This document shows, one piece after another, positions 9,689 through 21,100 of a stretch of 64,000 nt of DNA. Numbering within the stretch: the stretch's first letter is position 1; each line of letters opens with the position of its first letter. This DNA is from Microbacterium hominis NBRC 15708 (GTDB lineage: Bacteria > Actinomycetota > Actinomycetes > Actinomycetales > Microbacteriaceae): assembly GCF_001592125.1 (NCBI RefSeq), contig NZ_BCWI01000008.1, positions 62,001 through 126,000 on the forward strand, given 5' to 3'. Both the position numbers and the translations under genes were made by a program. A model generated the notes under the pieces. It had not been told where the DNA came from, did not search any database, and was given only the letters and a program-made list of their open reading frames with translations.

Positions 9689-11599
9689 TCACGCGAGCGT
9701 GATCGGCGGCACCCCCGGGGTCTCGAAGCCGAACACCTGCCCGAGGAACGCGAGCTCGCTCTCCAACGCGTGCACGACCGACTCCGCGCGCCGGAAGCCG
9801 TGCCCTTCGCCCTCGTACAGGACGTACGCGTGGGGGACCCGCCGCGCGGCGAGGGCATCGCGGATCGCCTCGGCCTGCGACGGCGGCACGACCGCGTCCT
9901 CCGCGCCCTGCAGCAGGAGGACGGGTACCGCGAAGCCCGCGATGTGCGTCAGGGGCGACCGTTCGACGTACAGGTCCTCGGCCTCCGGCAGCGGGCCGAT
10001 GAGGCCGTCGAGATAACGGGACTCGAAGTCGTGGGTGTCCGCCGCGAGGGCGCGCGCGTCGCCGACGCCGTAGCGCGAGATGCCCGCGGCGAAGACGTCG
10101 GTGCGGGCGAGCGCGGCCAGTACCGTCCACCCGCCGGCCGACCCGCCCTTGATCGCCAGCCGGTGCGGGTCCGCCGCGCCGGACGCGGCGAGACCGGATG
10201 CCGCGGCCGCGACATCCTGCACGTCCACGACGCCCCACTGGCCGCGCAGGCGCTGCCGGTACGCCCCGCCGTAGCCGGTGGAGCCGCCGTAGTTGACCTC
10301 GAGCACCCCGATGCCGCGACTCGTGAAGAACAGCGTCTTGCCGTCGGCGACGCCGCCCTCGTGGCCGGTCGGGCCGCCGTGGACGAGCACGAGGTACGGC
10401 GGACGCTCACCGGCGGGGCCCGCGGCGTGCGGGTTCGTCGGCGGATGGACGAACGCGTGCACGGGCCCGGTCGGTCCCTCCACCGTGAGCGGCCGCGTCG
10501 GCGGCATCCACGAGCCCAGCTCGTCGCCGGGGATCTGCGCCGGCGCCCCGACGACGCGCATCACATGCGCCGCGTCGGGACCGTCGGTGAGGTCGACGAG
10601 CCAGATCCCGCTGACTCCCGGGGCCATCCCCGACACGAGCGCCCGACGACCGGCGACGGCCTCGACGGCCAGCGACGCGGTGGCGGGGACGTCGACGGCG
10701 GTCGCGGTGCCGGCGGCATCCACCGCCACGAGCTCATCGGCACCCTCGGTCCGCACGGCGAGCAGCCCACCGTCGTCGAGCAGCCCGTACCAGCGGCTGC
10801 CGAGAGACCACAGCGGCCCACCCGTGTCGGCGTCCGCGGGGGCGAGTGCGGTACGCGGCAGATCCGCATCGAGCCGCACCCGCCACGGGTTCCAGTGCCC
10901 GCTCGCATCGTCGAGGTAGACGAGGTCGTCCTCGTCGGCCCATTCGGGCTGCAGCGCCGCGGAGGCGCCGTCGGTCACGTCCGTCCACTCGACGACGGCG
11001 CCGTCGTCGATCCGCCCGACGCGCAGGACCGTGCGGTCCCAGGGCATGTCCGGATGGTTCCAGGCGACCCAGGCGAGGCGATCGCCGCGCGGCGAGAGCA
11101 CCGGCTGCGCGACGAAGTCGCTGCCGGCGACGAGGTCGCGCGCGCCGGAGCCGTCCCGCTCGATCCGCACGATCGCCCGATCGCGCCCGCCGCGCTCGCG
11201 GATGCCGAGGAGCACTCCCGCACTGACGCGCAGACCGCCGTAGCGGACGTCGGGCTCCGCCGTGAGGGGGCGCGGCTCGTGACCGGGCTCGATCACCCAG
11301 ACCTGCTGATCGCTGCGCTCGACGAAGAACAGACGGCCCTCGTCATCGGCCGCCCATGACCCGCCGCCGTACTCGTGCACGCCCGAGCGCGCGTTCCACG
11401 GCGCCGGCAGCACGGTGTGCACCTCGCCCTGCGCGTCGCGGCGGAAGACGGCCGTGCGACCGGCCTCCTCGGGGACGGACTGCCCCCACCACACCTCGTC
11501 GCCGACGACGGCGGCGCCGTCGATGCGCGGGGAGGCGGCGGAGGCCCACGCGGCGGTCAGCGGGGAGGGCCAGGATCCGTAGGGGCGTGCGTCGACCAT
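9689..11599 (-). CDS. S9 family prolyl oligopeptidase-like serine peptidase
   Basis: A 636-residue cytoplasmic peptidase of the acylaminoacyl/dipeptidyl peptidase type. The N-terminal two thirds are beta-propeller-like repeats. The C-terminal alpha/beta hydrolase domain carries the nucleophile Ser487 in GGSAGGW, the acid in LLQGAEDAVVP and the histidine in GEGHGF. YGGSTGYGGAYR is the S9C oxyanion region. I start at the ATG at 11599 (MVDARPYGSWPSPL), because the longer in-frame extension to 11662 is arginine/proline-rich and unlike the family. There is no signal peptide, so it acts on peptides inside the cell. Confidence 0.9.
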   Translation of the reverse strand: MVDARPYGSWPSPLTAAWASAASPRIDGAAVVGDEVWWGQSVPEEAGRTAVFRRDAQGEVHTVLPAPWNARSGVHEYGGGSWAADDEGRLFFVERSDQQVWVIEPGHEPRPLTAEPDVRYGGLRVSAGVLLGIRERGGRDRAIVRIERDGSGARDLVAGSDFVAQPVLSPRGDRLAWVAWNHPDMPWDRTVLRVGRIDDGAVVEWTDVTDGASAALQPEWADEDDLVYLDDASGHWNPWRVRLDADLPRTALAPADADTGGPLWSLGSRWYGLLDDGGLLAVRTEGADELVAVDAAGTATAVDVPATASLAVEAVAGRRALVSGMAPGVSGIWLVDLTDGPDAAHVMRVVGAPAQIPGDELGSWMPPTRPLTVEGPTGPVHAFVHPPTNPHAAGPAGERPPYLVLVHGGPTGHEGGVADGKTLFFTSRGIGVLEVNYGGSTGYGGAYRQRLRGQWGVVDVQDVAAAASGLAASGAADPHRLAIKGGSAGGWTVLAALARTDVFAAGISRYGVGDARALAADTHDFESRYLDGLIGPLPEAEDLYVERSPLTHIAGFAVPVLLLQGAEDAVVPPSQAEAIRDALAARRVPHAYVLYEGEGHGFRRAESVVHALESELAFLGQVFGFETPGVPPITLA

Positions 11600-11690
11600 A
11601 CGTCCCACGCTACGCCGCGGGGCGACGGCATCCTCCCCGCCCGGAGTGAAACGTGTCGTCACACAACACCGGATGCCGCCGTCGTGGCCC

Positions 11691-11843
11691 TACAGTGGTG
11701 CCATCGACGCCCGCGCCAGCGGGCCGCCCGGTTCGCCCGGGCAGGAGCGACAGCCGAGCCCGGCACCCGCCCGCGAGAACCGCACCTTCGTGCGCCCCGC
11801 GGCCGACCGGCTGAACGACCCTGACCCGAGAGCGAACCGAGCC
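11691..11843 (+). promoter_or_regulatory. metF promoter and 5' leader
   Basis: TACAGT (11691-11696) is a plausible -10, giving a leader of about 140 bases. The leader contains a GCCCGG/CCGGGC hairpin (11726-11742) and is GC-rich throughout. I could not match it to a SAM, SAH or cobalamin riboswitch consensus. No convincing leader peptide is present. The S9 peptidase promoter must lie in 11600-11690 on the other strand. Confidence 0.35.
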
Positions 11844-12833
11844 ATGATGTCTCACGAGCCCCGCGCCACCGCGCCGATCGTCGACGACGTGTCCCCGAGG
11901 TCCGCTCGGACGGTGCCCTTCTCCTTCGAGATCTATCCGCCCCGGACGGCCGAGGGGCTCCCGGCCCTCCACGAGACGATCCGTGTGCTCGCCGCCACCG
12001 GGCCGCGCTTCATCTCCGTCACGTTCGGGGCCGGCGGATCGACCACCGACCGCTCGCTCGCCGTCCTCACCCACATCCTCCGCGAGACGCCCGTGCCCCC
12101 GGTGGCCCACCTCACGTGCGTCGGCAGCAGCTACGCGGAGGCCGCCACCGTGATCCGGGAGTTCCTCGACGCCGGCATCACCCGCTTCCTGGCCCTGCGC
12201 GGCGACCCTCCCGCGGGGGTCGCGGAGGACGAGGTCGCGCTCGGCGACCTCGAGTCGGCGGCGCAGCTCGTGCAGCTGATCGACCGGGTGCAGGCGGAGC
12301 GCTCGCCGTATCGCGAGCAGGAGATCCCCGGCGTTCCCGGGGCCGCGCAGGTCGCCGCCGGGGAGCGGGTCGAGATCGCCGTCGCGGCCTTCCCGAACGG
12401 CCACCCGCGCTCGCGCCACCGCTTCGAGGACATCGATGCGCTCCTGGCCAAGCAGGCGGCGGGAGCGACCTCGGCGATCACGCAGCTCTTCTTCCGCTCC
12501 GCCGACTACCTCGACTTCGTCTCGCGCGCCCGCGCCGCCGGCGTCGTCATCCCGATCCTGCCCGGCATCATGCCGATCACCTCGCCCGCACGCCTGCGCC
12601 GCGTCCTGGAGCTCACCGGCGACCCCCGGCCCGACGACCTCGCGGTCGCCCTGGAGGCCGCGACGGATGCCGCCGCGCAGCGCGCGGTGGGCATCGCCCA
12701 CGCCGCGGACCTCGCCCGCGCCGTGCTCGACGGCGGAGCGCCCGGCATCCACCTCTACGCCTTCAACAACCACGACACCGTCCTGGCCGTGCTCCGCGCC
12801 GCCGGGCTCATCCCTGAGGAGACGACCCCATGA
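11844..12833 (+). CDS. metF: Methylenetetrahydrofolate reductase MetF
   Basis: A 329-residue flavoenzyme that reduces 5,10-methylene-THF to 5-methyl-THF, the methyl donor for MetE. The N-terminal [11 protein letters not shown] carries the catalytic glutamate, [12 protein letters not shown] binds FAD, and FLALRGDPP is a further family motif. The C-terminal [10 protein letters not shown] completes the barrel. I start at ATG11844; ATG11847 follows directly and could serve. Upstream sequence in the same frame is not family-like. The stop overlaps the metE ATG (ATGA), so donor and acceptor enzymes are translationally coupled. Confidence 0.95.
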   Translation: MMSHEPRATAPIVDDVSPRSARTVPFSFEIYPPRTAEGLPALHETIRVLAATGPRFISVTFGAGGSTTDRSLAVLTHILRETPVPPVAHLTCVGSSYAEAATVIREFLDAGITRFLALRGDPPAGVAEDEVALGDLESAAQLVQLIDRVQAERSPYREQEIPGVPGAAQVAAGERVEIAVAAFPNGHPRSRHRFEDIDALLAKQAAGATSAITQLFFRSADYLDFVSRARAAGVVIPILPGIMPITSPARLRRVLELTGDPRPDDLAVALEAATDAAAQRAVGIAHAADLARAVLDGGAPGIHLYAFNNHDTVLAVLRAAGLIPEETTP

Positions 12834-15151
12834 CCACGTCCTTCCCCGCCGGCACGATCCTCGGTTACCCGCGCATCGGCCGCCGCCGCGAGCTCAAGCG
12901 CGCCGTCGAGCGCCACTGGGCCGGTGTGCTCGACGAGGCCGGCCTCGAGACCGAGGCGGCGGCCCTCCGCCGCGCGACGCGCGCGCGGCTCCTCGACCTC
13001 GGCCTCGGCCGCGACGACTCGTCCATCCCCGAGACCTTCTCCTACTACGACCAGGTGCTCGACGCGGCGACCGCCGTCGGCGCCCTCCCGGCGCGCTTCG
13101 ACGCGCTCCGGGGCGAGGACGGCGCCGTGCCGCTCGCGGCCTACTTCGCCGCCGCGCGCGGCGACGGTCATCGTCAGCCGCTCGAGATGACGAAGTGGTT
13201 CGACACGAACTACCACTACCTCGTTCCCGAGATCGCTCCCGAGACCCGCTTCGCGCTCTCGCACGACCGGTTCGCCCGGCAGGTCGCGGAGGCCGCCGCG
13301 GACGGCGTGACCGTGCGCCCCGTGGTGGTCGGTCCGGTGACCCTCCTCGCCCTGGCGAAGCCCGCCGACGGCGCGCCCGCGGGCTTCTCCCCGCTCGACC
13401 GCCTCGAGGATCTCCTTCCGGTCTACGCGTCGCTGCTGCAGTCGCTGCGGGAGGCCGGCGCGTCGTGGGTGCAGCTGGATGAGCCGGCGCTCGTCAGCGA
13501 GAGTCTGGGAATCGACGCCGACCGGCTCGCCGCCGCGGCGGAGCGCGCGTACGCGGTGCTGGGAGCCGTCGCGGACCGTCCGGCGATCCTCGTGGCGGCG
13601 CCCTACGGGCCGCTGACGGCCGACGCGTGGAGCGTGCTGGCCGCGGCGCCCGTCGAGGCCCTCGCGATCGATCTGCACCGCGCCGCCGAGGCGCCCGCCT
13701 CGCATCCCGGCCTCGCCGGCAAGACGATCGTGGGCGGTGTCGTCGACGGTCGCAACGTGTGGCGCGGCGACCTGACCGCCGCCGCGGACCGGCTGGAGCG
13801 GCTCCGTGCGGTCGGCGCGGCCGCGGTCGCCGTCGGCACCTCGACGTCGCTGCAGCACGTGCCGCACGACGTCGCCGACGAGCCGGCGCTCGACCCGCGT
13901 CTCGCGGCGTGGCTCGCGTTCGCGGATCAGAAGGTCTCCCAGGTCGCGACCCTCGCGCGCGGTCTCGTCGCCGGGCGCGCCGCGATCGCCGACGAGCTCG
14001 CGGCGGCCGACGCCGCCCTCGCCGACCGTCGGTCGGCGCCCGGGGTGGCCGACGGCGACGTGCGCGCGCGTCTGGAGGGGCTGGACGCCGCGGCATCCGA
14101 CCGCGCGCCGTTCGCCCGGCGATCCGCCGCGCAGACGGCGCTCGGTCTGCCCACGCTGCCGACGACGACGATCGGCTCGTTCCCGCAGACCGCGGACATC
14201 CGCCGGGCGCGCGCGGCCCACACGCGCGGTGAGCTGTCGGCAGCGGAGTACGAGGAGTTCCTGCGCGCCGAGATCGATCGCGTCATCGACCTGCAGGAGG
14301 ACCTCGGCCTCGACGTCCTCGTGCACGGGGAGGCCGAGCGCAACGACATGGTGCAGTACTTCGCCGAGCACCTCGACGGCTTCGCGGTCACCCAGAACGG
14401 CTGGGTGCAGTCGTACGGCTCGCGCGCCACCCGCCCCTCGATCCTGTGGGGCGACGTGTCGCGTCCCGCGCCCATGACGGTCGGGTGGTCGACGTATGCG
14501 CAGTCCCGGTCGGAGAAGTACGTCAAGGGGATGCTGACCGGACCCGTCACGATCCTCGCGTGGTCCTTCGTCCGCGACGACCAGCCGCTCGCCGCGACGG
14601 CCGACCAGGTCGCCCTGGCGCTGCGCGACGAGATCGCCGACCTCGAGGCCGCCGGCATCCGCATCATCCAGGTGGACGAACCCGCCCTCCGGGAGCTCCT
14701 GCCGCTGCGGCGGGCCGACCAGCCCGCCTACCTCGACTGGTCGGTGCGCTCGTTCCGCCTCGCGACGGCGGGGGCGGCCGACGCCACCCAGATCCACACC
14801 CACCTCTGCTACTCCGAGTTCGGTGTCGTGATCGACGCGATCGCCGCGCTGGATGCCGACGTCACCTCGATCGAGGCGGCGCGCAGCCGCGGTGAGGTCA
14901 TCGACGACATCGCGGCGTCGGGCTTCTCGCACGGCGTCGGGCCGGGCGTGTACGACATCCACTCCCCGCGCGTGCCGAGCGTCGACGAGATCGAGGAACT
15001 GCTGCAGCGCGCCGCGGACGAGCTTCCGCTGCACCAGGTCTGGGTCAACCCCGACTGCGGGCTGAAGACGCGCGGCTACGAGGAGACCGTGGCGGCGCTG
15101 CAGAACCTCGTCACGGCCACCGCGCGCGTGCGGGAGCGCGTCGGCGCGTAG
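12830..15151 (+). CDS. metE: Cobalamin-independent methionine synthase MetE
   Basis: A 773-residue zinc enzyme that moves the methyl group from 5-methyl-THF-polyglutamate to homocysteine. The two-barrel layout is intact: N-terminal [16 protein letters not shown], linker [10 protein letters not shown] near residue 440, and a C-terminal barrel with zinc ligands His658 and Cys660 (HTHLCYSEF) and Cys743 (NPDCGLKTR). The spacing of 83 residues from Cys660 to Cys743 is that of the E. coli enzyme. It forms an operon with metF. A perfect hairpin follows the stop. Confidence 0.97.
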   Translation: MTTSFPAGTILGYPRIGRRRELKRAVERHWAGVLDEAGLETEAAALRRATRARLLDLGLGRDDSSIPETFSYYDQVLDAATAVGALPARFDALRGEDGAVPLAAYFAAARGDGHRQPLEMTKWFDTNYHYLVPEIAPETRFALSHDRFARQVAEAAADGVTVRPVVVGPVTLLALAKPADGAPAGFSPLDRLEDLLPVYASLLQSLREAGASWVQLDEPALVSESLGIDADRLAAAAERAYAVLGAVADRPAILVAAPYGPLTADAWSVLAAAPVEALAIDLHRAAEAPASHPGLAGKTIVGGVVDGRNVWRGDLTAAADRLERLRAVGAAAVAVGTSTSLQHVPHDVADEPALDPRLAAWLAFADQKVSQVATLARGLVAGRAAIADELAAADAALADRRSAPGVADGDVRARLEGLDAAASDRAPFARRSAAQTALGLPTLPTTTIGSFPQTADIRRARAAHTRGELSAAEYEEFLRAEIDRVIDLQEDLGLDVLVHGEAERNDMVQYFAEHLDGFAVTQNGWVQSYGSRATRPSILWGDVSRPAPMTVGWSTYAQSRSEKYVKGMLTGPVTILAWSFVRDDQPLAATADQVALALRDEIADLEAAGIRIIQVDEPALRELLPLRRADQPAYLDWSVRSFRLATAGAADATQIHTHLCYSEFGVVIDAIAALDADVTSIEAARSRGEVIDDIAASGFSHGVGPGVYDIHSPRVPSVDEIEELLQRAADELPLHQVWVNPDCGLKTRGYEETVAALQNLVTATARVRERVGA

Positions 15152-15159
15152 CCCGCGTC

Positions 15160-15187
15160 GACCCGGTCCCCGCGCGCGGACCGGGTC
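15160..15187. terminator. Bidirectional terminator hairpin between metE and the GH31 operon
   Basis: GACCCGGTCC and GGACCGGGTC form a perfect 10-bp stem between the stops of two convergent genes. There is no long T-run. Confidence 0.65.
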
Positions 15188-15194
15188 CGCACGG

Positions 15195-18095
15195 CTAGAA
15201 CGCGCCCGTCGTGATCCCGGCCGATCCCGACGGGGGAGTGTTCAGTACGTTGTTGCCGCCGGGCTCCCACGCGTCGGCCGTGTTCGGATTGCCCGCTTCC
15301 TGCCGCTTGATGCACTTCCACTCGATCGCGCTGGACGGCGGGAGGTTCTCGATCACACCGGTCCAGGTCGGGTACGCGCTCGGGTTCAGCTTGATCGCGC
15401 TCGCGGGCGACCAGTTGCCCAGCTGCGGGATGTTCCCCACGACGTAGACCGACTGGCCGAACGTCGTCGTCGCGAACTCGCACGCGAAGGTCGCCCACAC
15501 CGGGTCTTCGCCCAGGGTGAAGGCGAAGGCCTTCGCGGTGCCGACCGCGCTGCTGGCGGCCTTCGCGATGACCGTGTTGCCACCGGCGTTGTACCACCCG
15601 CTGGCGGCGGCGTCGAAGGCGGCCTTGTTCGCGTGCTCGGTGAGCGCGCTGCCGTTGAGGGTCACCGAGGCGGCCTGCGTGTCGTCGGTGACGAGCTTGA
15701 CGATCGTCGGCCGCGTTGACGGGGCGCCGGCGTACGTGCCGGATGCCGCGCCCACGGTGACGGTGGCCACGCCGCCGGACGTCGACTGGCTGATCGGCGT
15801 CGTGCGCACCGCACCGCTCTGGTACGCGGTGCTCGTGCCGTCGTCCTCGTACAGGGTGAAGCTGGTCGCGGTGTCGTCGGCGTAGACGGTCGTGATCTGC
15901 TCGTCGTGCACGGTCGAGTCCGAGCGCAGGCCCGTGATGTCCTTCGTCTCGGCATCGACGAAGGCCTGCGGGATGATCGCTCCCGCGCGGGCGTAGGCGG
16001 GCAGCGTGAACACGCCATTGCGCCACAGGGGCACGTCCGTGATCCACTGACCCGTGCTGGCGATGCGCTCGTTCGTGTGGATGTCGATCCAGTCGCCGGC
16101 GGGCAGGTACACGTCGCGCTCGCGCTCGCCCGACCCGGCCACGATGGCGACCATGAGGTCGCGGCCCAGCATCTTCTGGTGGCCCATCTCGCGGACGTTG
16201 TCGTCGTTCTGGTAGTAGTACACGAGCGGCGGAGCCACCGGTTCGCCGTACCGGTTCGCGCGGTGGGCGAGCGAGTACGTGTAGGGCGCGTTCTCGTAGC
16301 GGCGCACCAGGTTCGCGCGGTTGCTGTCGACGTCGCCGATCGCGTCGGGCGTGGTCTCCAGGCAGTTGCAGAGGTTCTCGGTGTGCGGGCGCAGCGGCGT
16401 GTCGAACCAGGCGCTGTCGGCGAACCACTGCGTGTACAGCTCGTCGGCATCCGCGTCGAGCATCTCGCGGCGGAACCCGCCGACATCCGAGCCGTAATAG
16501 TCGATGCCCGACATCGACATGTGCAGCTGCGTGTTCTGCTGCGACGCGAGGGCCTTCATCGTGGAACCGATGTCGGCCGACCACATGGCCGTCCCGAAAC
16601 GCTGGATGCCGCCGGCCGCGGCGCGCGAGAGCAGGAACGGGCGGGCGTCCTCGTCGTTGCGCTCGTAGCCGTCGGCGATGCTCTGCGCCCACAGGAGGTT
16701 GTAGGCGTTGTGGTAATCGGCGTGCGCGTGCTTGCCGGGGAGGATCCCGGCCGTCCAGTCGTTCGCGTCGTACATCTCCGGCTCGCCGAGGTCGAGCCAG
16801 TGCCCCATCACGCCCTCGTCCACGAGGTGCTGGCGCTGCTCGTCGTGCCACGCGGCACCGGCGGCGGGCTGCGTCCAGTCGATCATCCCGCCCTTGCCCC
16901 ACCACGGGTTGCCGGTGAGGTAGGCCGGGGAGCAGGTCGAGCATCCGGAGCGCACGAGGTAGCCGTCGGCGGCCATGTCGGCGTGCTCGGGCAGGTTCTT
17001 GCCGACGTACGACTCCTCGATCGGGATGATGCCGACGCCGTCGGCCTTCAGCGCGGCGATCTTCGACGCCGGGTTCGGGAAGCTCGACGTGTCCCAGTCG
17101 AGGGTGCCCATGCGGGTGTCGTCGGAGTCGGCGGTCACGCCCCCGAACCACTGCACGTCGAGCATGGCGCCGTCCACGGGGAAGTCGGCGGCACGGAGCC
17201 CGGAGATGGTGTCGTCGAGCTCGGACCAGTCGTCGTAGCCGAACTCCGAGACCCACAGTCCGAACGCCTTCTTCGGGGGCACGGGCGGGGTGCCGGTGAG
17301 CTGCATGTAGTCCTCGCGAAGGTCGGGCAGGTCCGGCCCCGCCATGAGATACCACCGCAGCTGGTCGCCCCACGTGCGCATCGTCCACGGGTCGCCGGTC
17401 AGGTTCCACTCCTGCTTGTACAGCTGGTCGACGAACAGGCCGTAGTTGGCGTTGGCGTCGCCCACGGCGAACAGCACCGGGATCTGCGTGTTGCCGACCG
17501 GGCCGTTCTCCGCGTCGTAGACCATCGCGTTGCCGTAGGTGCCGCCGGGGGAGCGGACGCGCCCCACCCAGTCGCCGTCGGCGCTGGCTCCCGTGAAGAA
17601 CTGCTGCCCGAGGCCGTAGGCGTTCTCCATCGACGACTTCGTGATGTTCAGGCCCTTCCACGCCTGCGTGAGATCGACCGGGCAGGTCGTCTGGAGGACG
17701 AGCTCCGGCGTCCGGGTGATGTCGGTCGCCGTCACGCACAGCGTCGACGTGTCGACGTCGAGTCGCAGCCCCGCGGTCTGGATCGTGCCGCCGCTGCGCG
17801 TGTAGGTCTCCGGGCCGGGGTAGTCGGTCTTCGCGATCTGCGGCGTCGTGAACAGCGCCGTCGACGTCCCGGGCGACGTGCCGCCGCCGGCGACCTCGAA
17901 GTGCACGAGGTCGTCGTCGAGCACCTCGACCACGAGGTAGCTCGATCCGGAGGTGAACTCGGCCCGCTGCACGCCGAGCGGTGCAGCCTGGGCGGGCGCG
18001 GCATCCGCCCAGCCCCCGAGGGCGGTCAGGGAGGCCGCCGCGATCGACGCGATGGCGAGGGTGGCGACGCGGCGCCGCAGGGTCAGAGCGATCAT
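15195..18095 (-). CDS. Secreted GH31 enzyme with C-terminal CBM20, probable 6-alpha-glucosyltransferase
   Basis: A 966-residue exported glycosidase or transglycosidase. An Arg-rich N-region, a hydrophobic stretch and AAPAQAAP give a signal peptide of about 38 residues. The GH31 barrel has nucleophile Asp435 in HWLDLGEPEM and acid/base Asp508 in MWSADIG. Residues about 866-960 form a CBM20-type starch-binding domain (VYVVGNIPQLGNWSPAS, PTWTGVIENLP, IEWKCIKR). It is transcribed after the other secreted GH31 gene with a 22-base gap, under the ROK-controlled promoter at 21489. In the cycloalternan pathway a 6-alpha-glucosyltransferase caps malto-oligosaccharides with alpha-1,6 glucose; the starch-binding domain fits that role. 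Simple alpha-glucosidase activity is the alternative. Confidence 0.8.
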   Translation of the reverse strand: MIALTLRRRVATLAIASIAAASLTALGGWADAAPAQAAPLGVQRAEFTSGSSYLVVEVLDDDLVHFEVAGGGTSPGTSTALFTTPQIAKTDYPGPETYTRSGGTIQTAGLRLDVDTSTLCVTATDITRTPELVLQTTCPVDLTQAWKGLNITKSSMENAYGLGQQFFTGASADGDWVGRVRSPGGTYGNAMVYDAENGPVGNTQIPVLFAVGDANANYGLFVDQLYKQEWNLTGDPWTMRTWGDQLRWYLMAGPDLPDLREDYMQLTGTPPVPPKKAFGLWVSEFGYDDWSELDDTISGLRAADFPVDGAMLDVQWFGGVTADSDDTRMGTLDWDTSSFPNPASKIAALKADGVGIIPIEESYVGKNLPEHADMAADGYLVRSGCSTCSPAYLTGNPWWGKGGMIDWTQPAAGAAWHDEQRQHLVDEGVMGHWLDLGEPEMYDANDWTAGILPGKHAHADYHNAYNLLWAQSIADGYERNDEDARPFLLSRAAAGGIQRFGTAMWSADIGSTMKALASQQNTQLHMSMSGIDYYGSDVGGFRREMLDADADELYTQWFADSAWFDTPLRPHTENLCNCLETTPDAIGDVDSNRANLVRRYENAPYTYSLAHRANRYGEPVAPPLVYYYQNDDNVREMGHQKMLGRDLMVAIVAGSGERERDVYLPAGDWIDIHTNERIASTGQWITDVPLWRNGVFTLPAYARAGAIIPQAFVDAETKDITGLRSDSTVHDEQITTVYADDTATSFTLYEDDGTSTAYQSGAVRTTPISQSTSGGVATVTVGAASGTYAGAPSTRPTIVKLVTDDTQAASVTLNGSALTEHANKAAFDAAASGWYNAGGNTVIAKAASSAVGTAKAFAFTLGEDPVWATFACEFATTTFGQSVYVVGNIPQLGNWSPASAIKLNPSAYPTWTGVIENLPPSSAIEWKCIKRQEAGNPNTADAWEPGGNNVLNTPPSGSAGITTGAF

Positions 18096-18117
18096 GGTTC
18101 TCTCCGCGGGATCCGGC

Positions 18118-21100
18118 TCAGCGTGCGAGCACGAGGTTGTCGAGGTTGATGCCGCCGGCGCTGCCGCTGTCGTACTCGATGCGCACGGTGTGGCGGCCGG
18201 GAGTGAGACTCGCGCCGATCGAGGCGATGCCCCAGCTGTCCCAGGAGCCGGTCGAGGGCAGGGTCAGCGTGCCGACGGACGTTCCGTCGACGCGGACGGT
18301 GCGCACGGCCGAGGTCGCCGCGCCGTTGCCGTAGCGCACGCGCAGCTGGTGGGTCGCGTTCGCGTCGGCCCACACGTCGAACTGCACGGCGTCGCCGCTC
18401 GTGGCGAACCCGTCCACGAAGCCCGTGCCGGTGTAGCCGGGGTGATCCGTGTTCGTGCCCACGCCCGTCTGCGCGGCGAACTCGGCCTCGTACGCGGCTT
18501 TGTCGACGCCGGCCAGCGCGATCGTGCGCGCGGACGTGCTCGCTGCGACCTTGATGGAGGTCAGCTGCTGCACGGCATCCCAGAACCAGCCGGTGCTCGC
18601 GGCGGCCAGCGCCGCCACCGACCCGACCTCGGTGAGCGCCGACCCGCCGACCGCCACCGCGGTGGGCTTCGTGCCCGACACCTGGTAGGTCGCGGCGGTG
18701 GTCAGCGCCGGAGCCGAGATCGACACGGTGCGCGCCACGCGGTCGGAGGTGACCGCGATGGCGCGGTGGGCGTCCGCCGCGTCCTCGAAGTAGTCGTACG
18801 TGCTGGAGGCCGACGGGTAGATCCGGAACACCAGGTTGTCGTACGCCTCGACGTCGTTTCCGATCGTGCCGCCCAGCTCGAAGGCGTCGTTGAGGTTGAG
18901 GGGGATGACCGCGCCGGCCCGTGCGTACACCGGGATGCTGTCGGTGGCGGCGTAGTACGGCTTCACGCCGTCGCCGAGCGCGCGGCCGCCGTTCCAGAAG
19001 TCGTACCACTCGCCGGCGGGCAGGTAGACGTCCTTCACGGTCTGGCCCTGCGTCGTGATCGGGGCGACGAGCAGCTGCGAGCCGAACAGATACTGCTGGT
19101 CGTAGGTCGCGGCGGTCGCGTCGCCCGGGAAGGCGAGACTCATGGCCCGCATCATCGGCACGCCCGTCGAGGCGCTGTCGTCGGCCTCGGTGTACAGGTA
19201 GGGGACGAGGTTCATGCGGACGTTCGCGAACTTCGCGAAGGTGGGGACCACACTCGTGTCGCCGGTGCGCGCCTGTACGTTCCAGGGAGTGCGGGCCTCG
19301 GACGGCGTGGGGTCGGACTTCTCGGAGTGGTACTGCATGATCGGCGAGAAGGTGGCCTGCGACGTCGAGCGCAGGTAGAGCTCGGCGCTCGGGAACGAGC
19401 CGGTGAAGCCCGCGAGGTCCCACGCCCAGAACGGGACGCCCGACTGCCCGGCGCTCTGTCCCGCCCGCACCGCCTCCTGGAAGGCGCCGAAGGTGGAGGA
19501 CTGGTCGCCCGCCCAGAAGATCGACTGGCTCTGGGCGCCGGAGGTGCCCGCGCGGCTGAAGAGCGTGCCGTCGCCCCCGGTCTTCTGCTGCACGACGTCG
19601 TTGTAGGCGCGGGTGTACTCGTTCGGGTACGCGTTGTGCATCTCGTCGCCCCGGCGTCCGTCGGCCACCTGGAGGTCGCGGCCGAACAGCGCCTCGCTGC
19701 CGTCGGTCTTGAAGCCGTCCACGCCCAGGTCGTCGAACAGATAGGCGCGCTTGCTCATCCACCAGTCGGTGGCGGCGGTGCTCGTGAAGTCGGGCACCGT
19801 GCTGTCGCCGAACCACTGGCCGGTCGGGATGCGGTAGGGCTGACCGGCGCCGTCCTTCACGAGGAAGTCCTGCGCGGCGGCGTAGGCCTTGTCGTTGAGG
19901 TGCTGCTGCGGAGCGGTGGAGGGGTTGGAGGTGAAGTTCTCCTTGAGCACCGGGATCTGCCAGAGGATGACCTTGATGTTCTGGTCGTGGGCATCCTGGA
20001 TCATCTGCTTCGGGTCGCTCCACGCCCCGCCGGAGGGGAAGGTGAGGTCGGCGTAGTCGAGGCTGCCGCTTCCCGCAGTCGGCGTGTACTGGGCGTCCTT
20101 CCAGAGGTAGAAGGTGGCCTCGTCGCTCCACTGCTCCAGAACGAGGGCACTGTGCGGGATGCCGGAGGAGTCCACCTGGTTCAGCCACGTGTCGACCTCG
20201 GCCTGCGTGTTCCACTCGTTCGCCGATCCCCAGAGGCCGAAGGCCCACTTGGGCGGCAGGAGCGGACGGCCGGTCTCGGCGGTGAAGTCGTCGAGCATCT
20301 CGGTCTGGTCGCCGGTGAAGAACTGGTACGTGAGAGTCGAGTTCACCGCGCCGCCCGTGTCGACGGTGAACCCGGCCATGTCGGAGCGGTAGGTCGCCAG
20401 GTTGAAGATCGCGTACCGGGTGCTGGGGACGTGCACGCCGTAGCCGGCGGAGTTCGCGAAGTAGGGCACGGAGTAGTACGTGCGGCGGGTCGCGCCCTGG
20501 TCCTGGTACTGGTTGTAGACGTAGTTGTGCACGTCGGTTCCGCGATGGTCGAGTCGGTCGTAGCGCTCGCCGAAGCCCTCGAACCGCTCGCCCGCGGGGC
20601 TGAGGAAGTGGTCCTCGATCTTGGTCACGGTGGAGTTGCCGTCGCTGGCCCAGCCGATGTTGCGGAACTGCGCCGGGTCGTACTGGCGTGTGATGAGCGT
20701 CGTGCCGTCTCCCTTGTAGACCGAGAGGCGGTAGGGGCTCTTGTCGATCTTGAGGACGAGCTGGCTCGTGGCGATGGTCACCTGCGACGCGCCGTTGGTG
20801 AGGGTGTAGTCCGTCAGCCCGCTCAGGTTCAGGCCCGATCCGCTCGGCGCGATCTGCACGTCGTAGCCGTCGAGGCGGGGGAAGGCGAAACGCACCTTCG
20901 GAGTGAAGTCGCCGGCGCTGTCGCCCGTCACGATGTCGACCGAGGTGCCGTTGTCGATCACGTTCGTGACGTCGGTGACGGTGCTCCACGAGGTGGTCGC
21001 GAACGAGAACGGTCCGATGTCGCGCTGGCCGGCGCCGTTCACGTCGGCGTGCACGGTGTACTGCACGTCGTCGCCGCGGGCGAAGGATCCCAGATCGATC

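Noticed and set aside
7894..9858. Long antisense frame across hflX in the same frame as the methyltransferase
   Set aside because: It is a high-GC shadow: composition is Ala/Arg/Gly-rich, without family motifs, and the true methyltransferase starts at 7893.
11697..11843. SAM, SAH or cobalamin riboswitch upstream of metF
   Set aside because: I could not place the conserved core bases or the required helix order of any of these.
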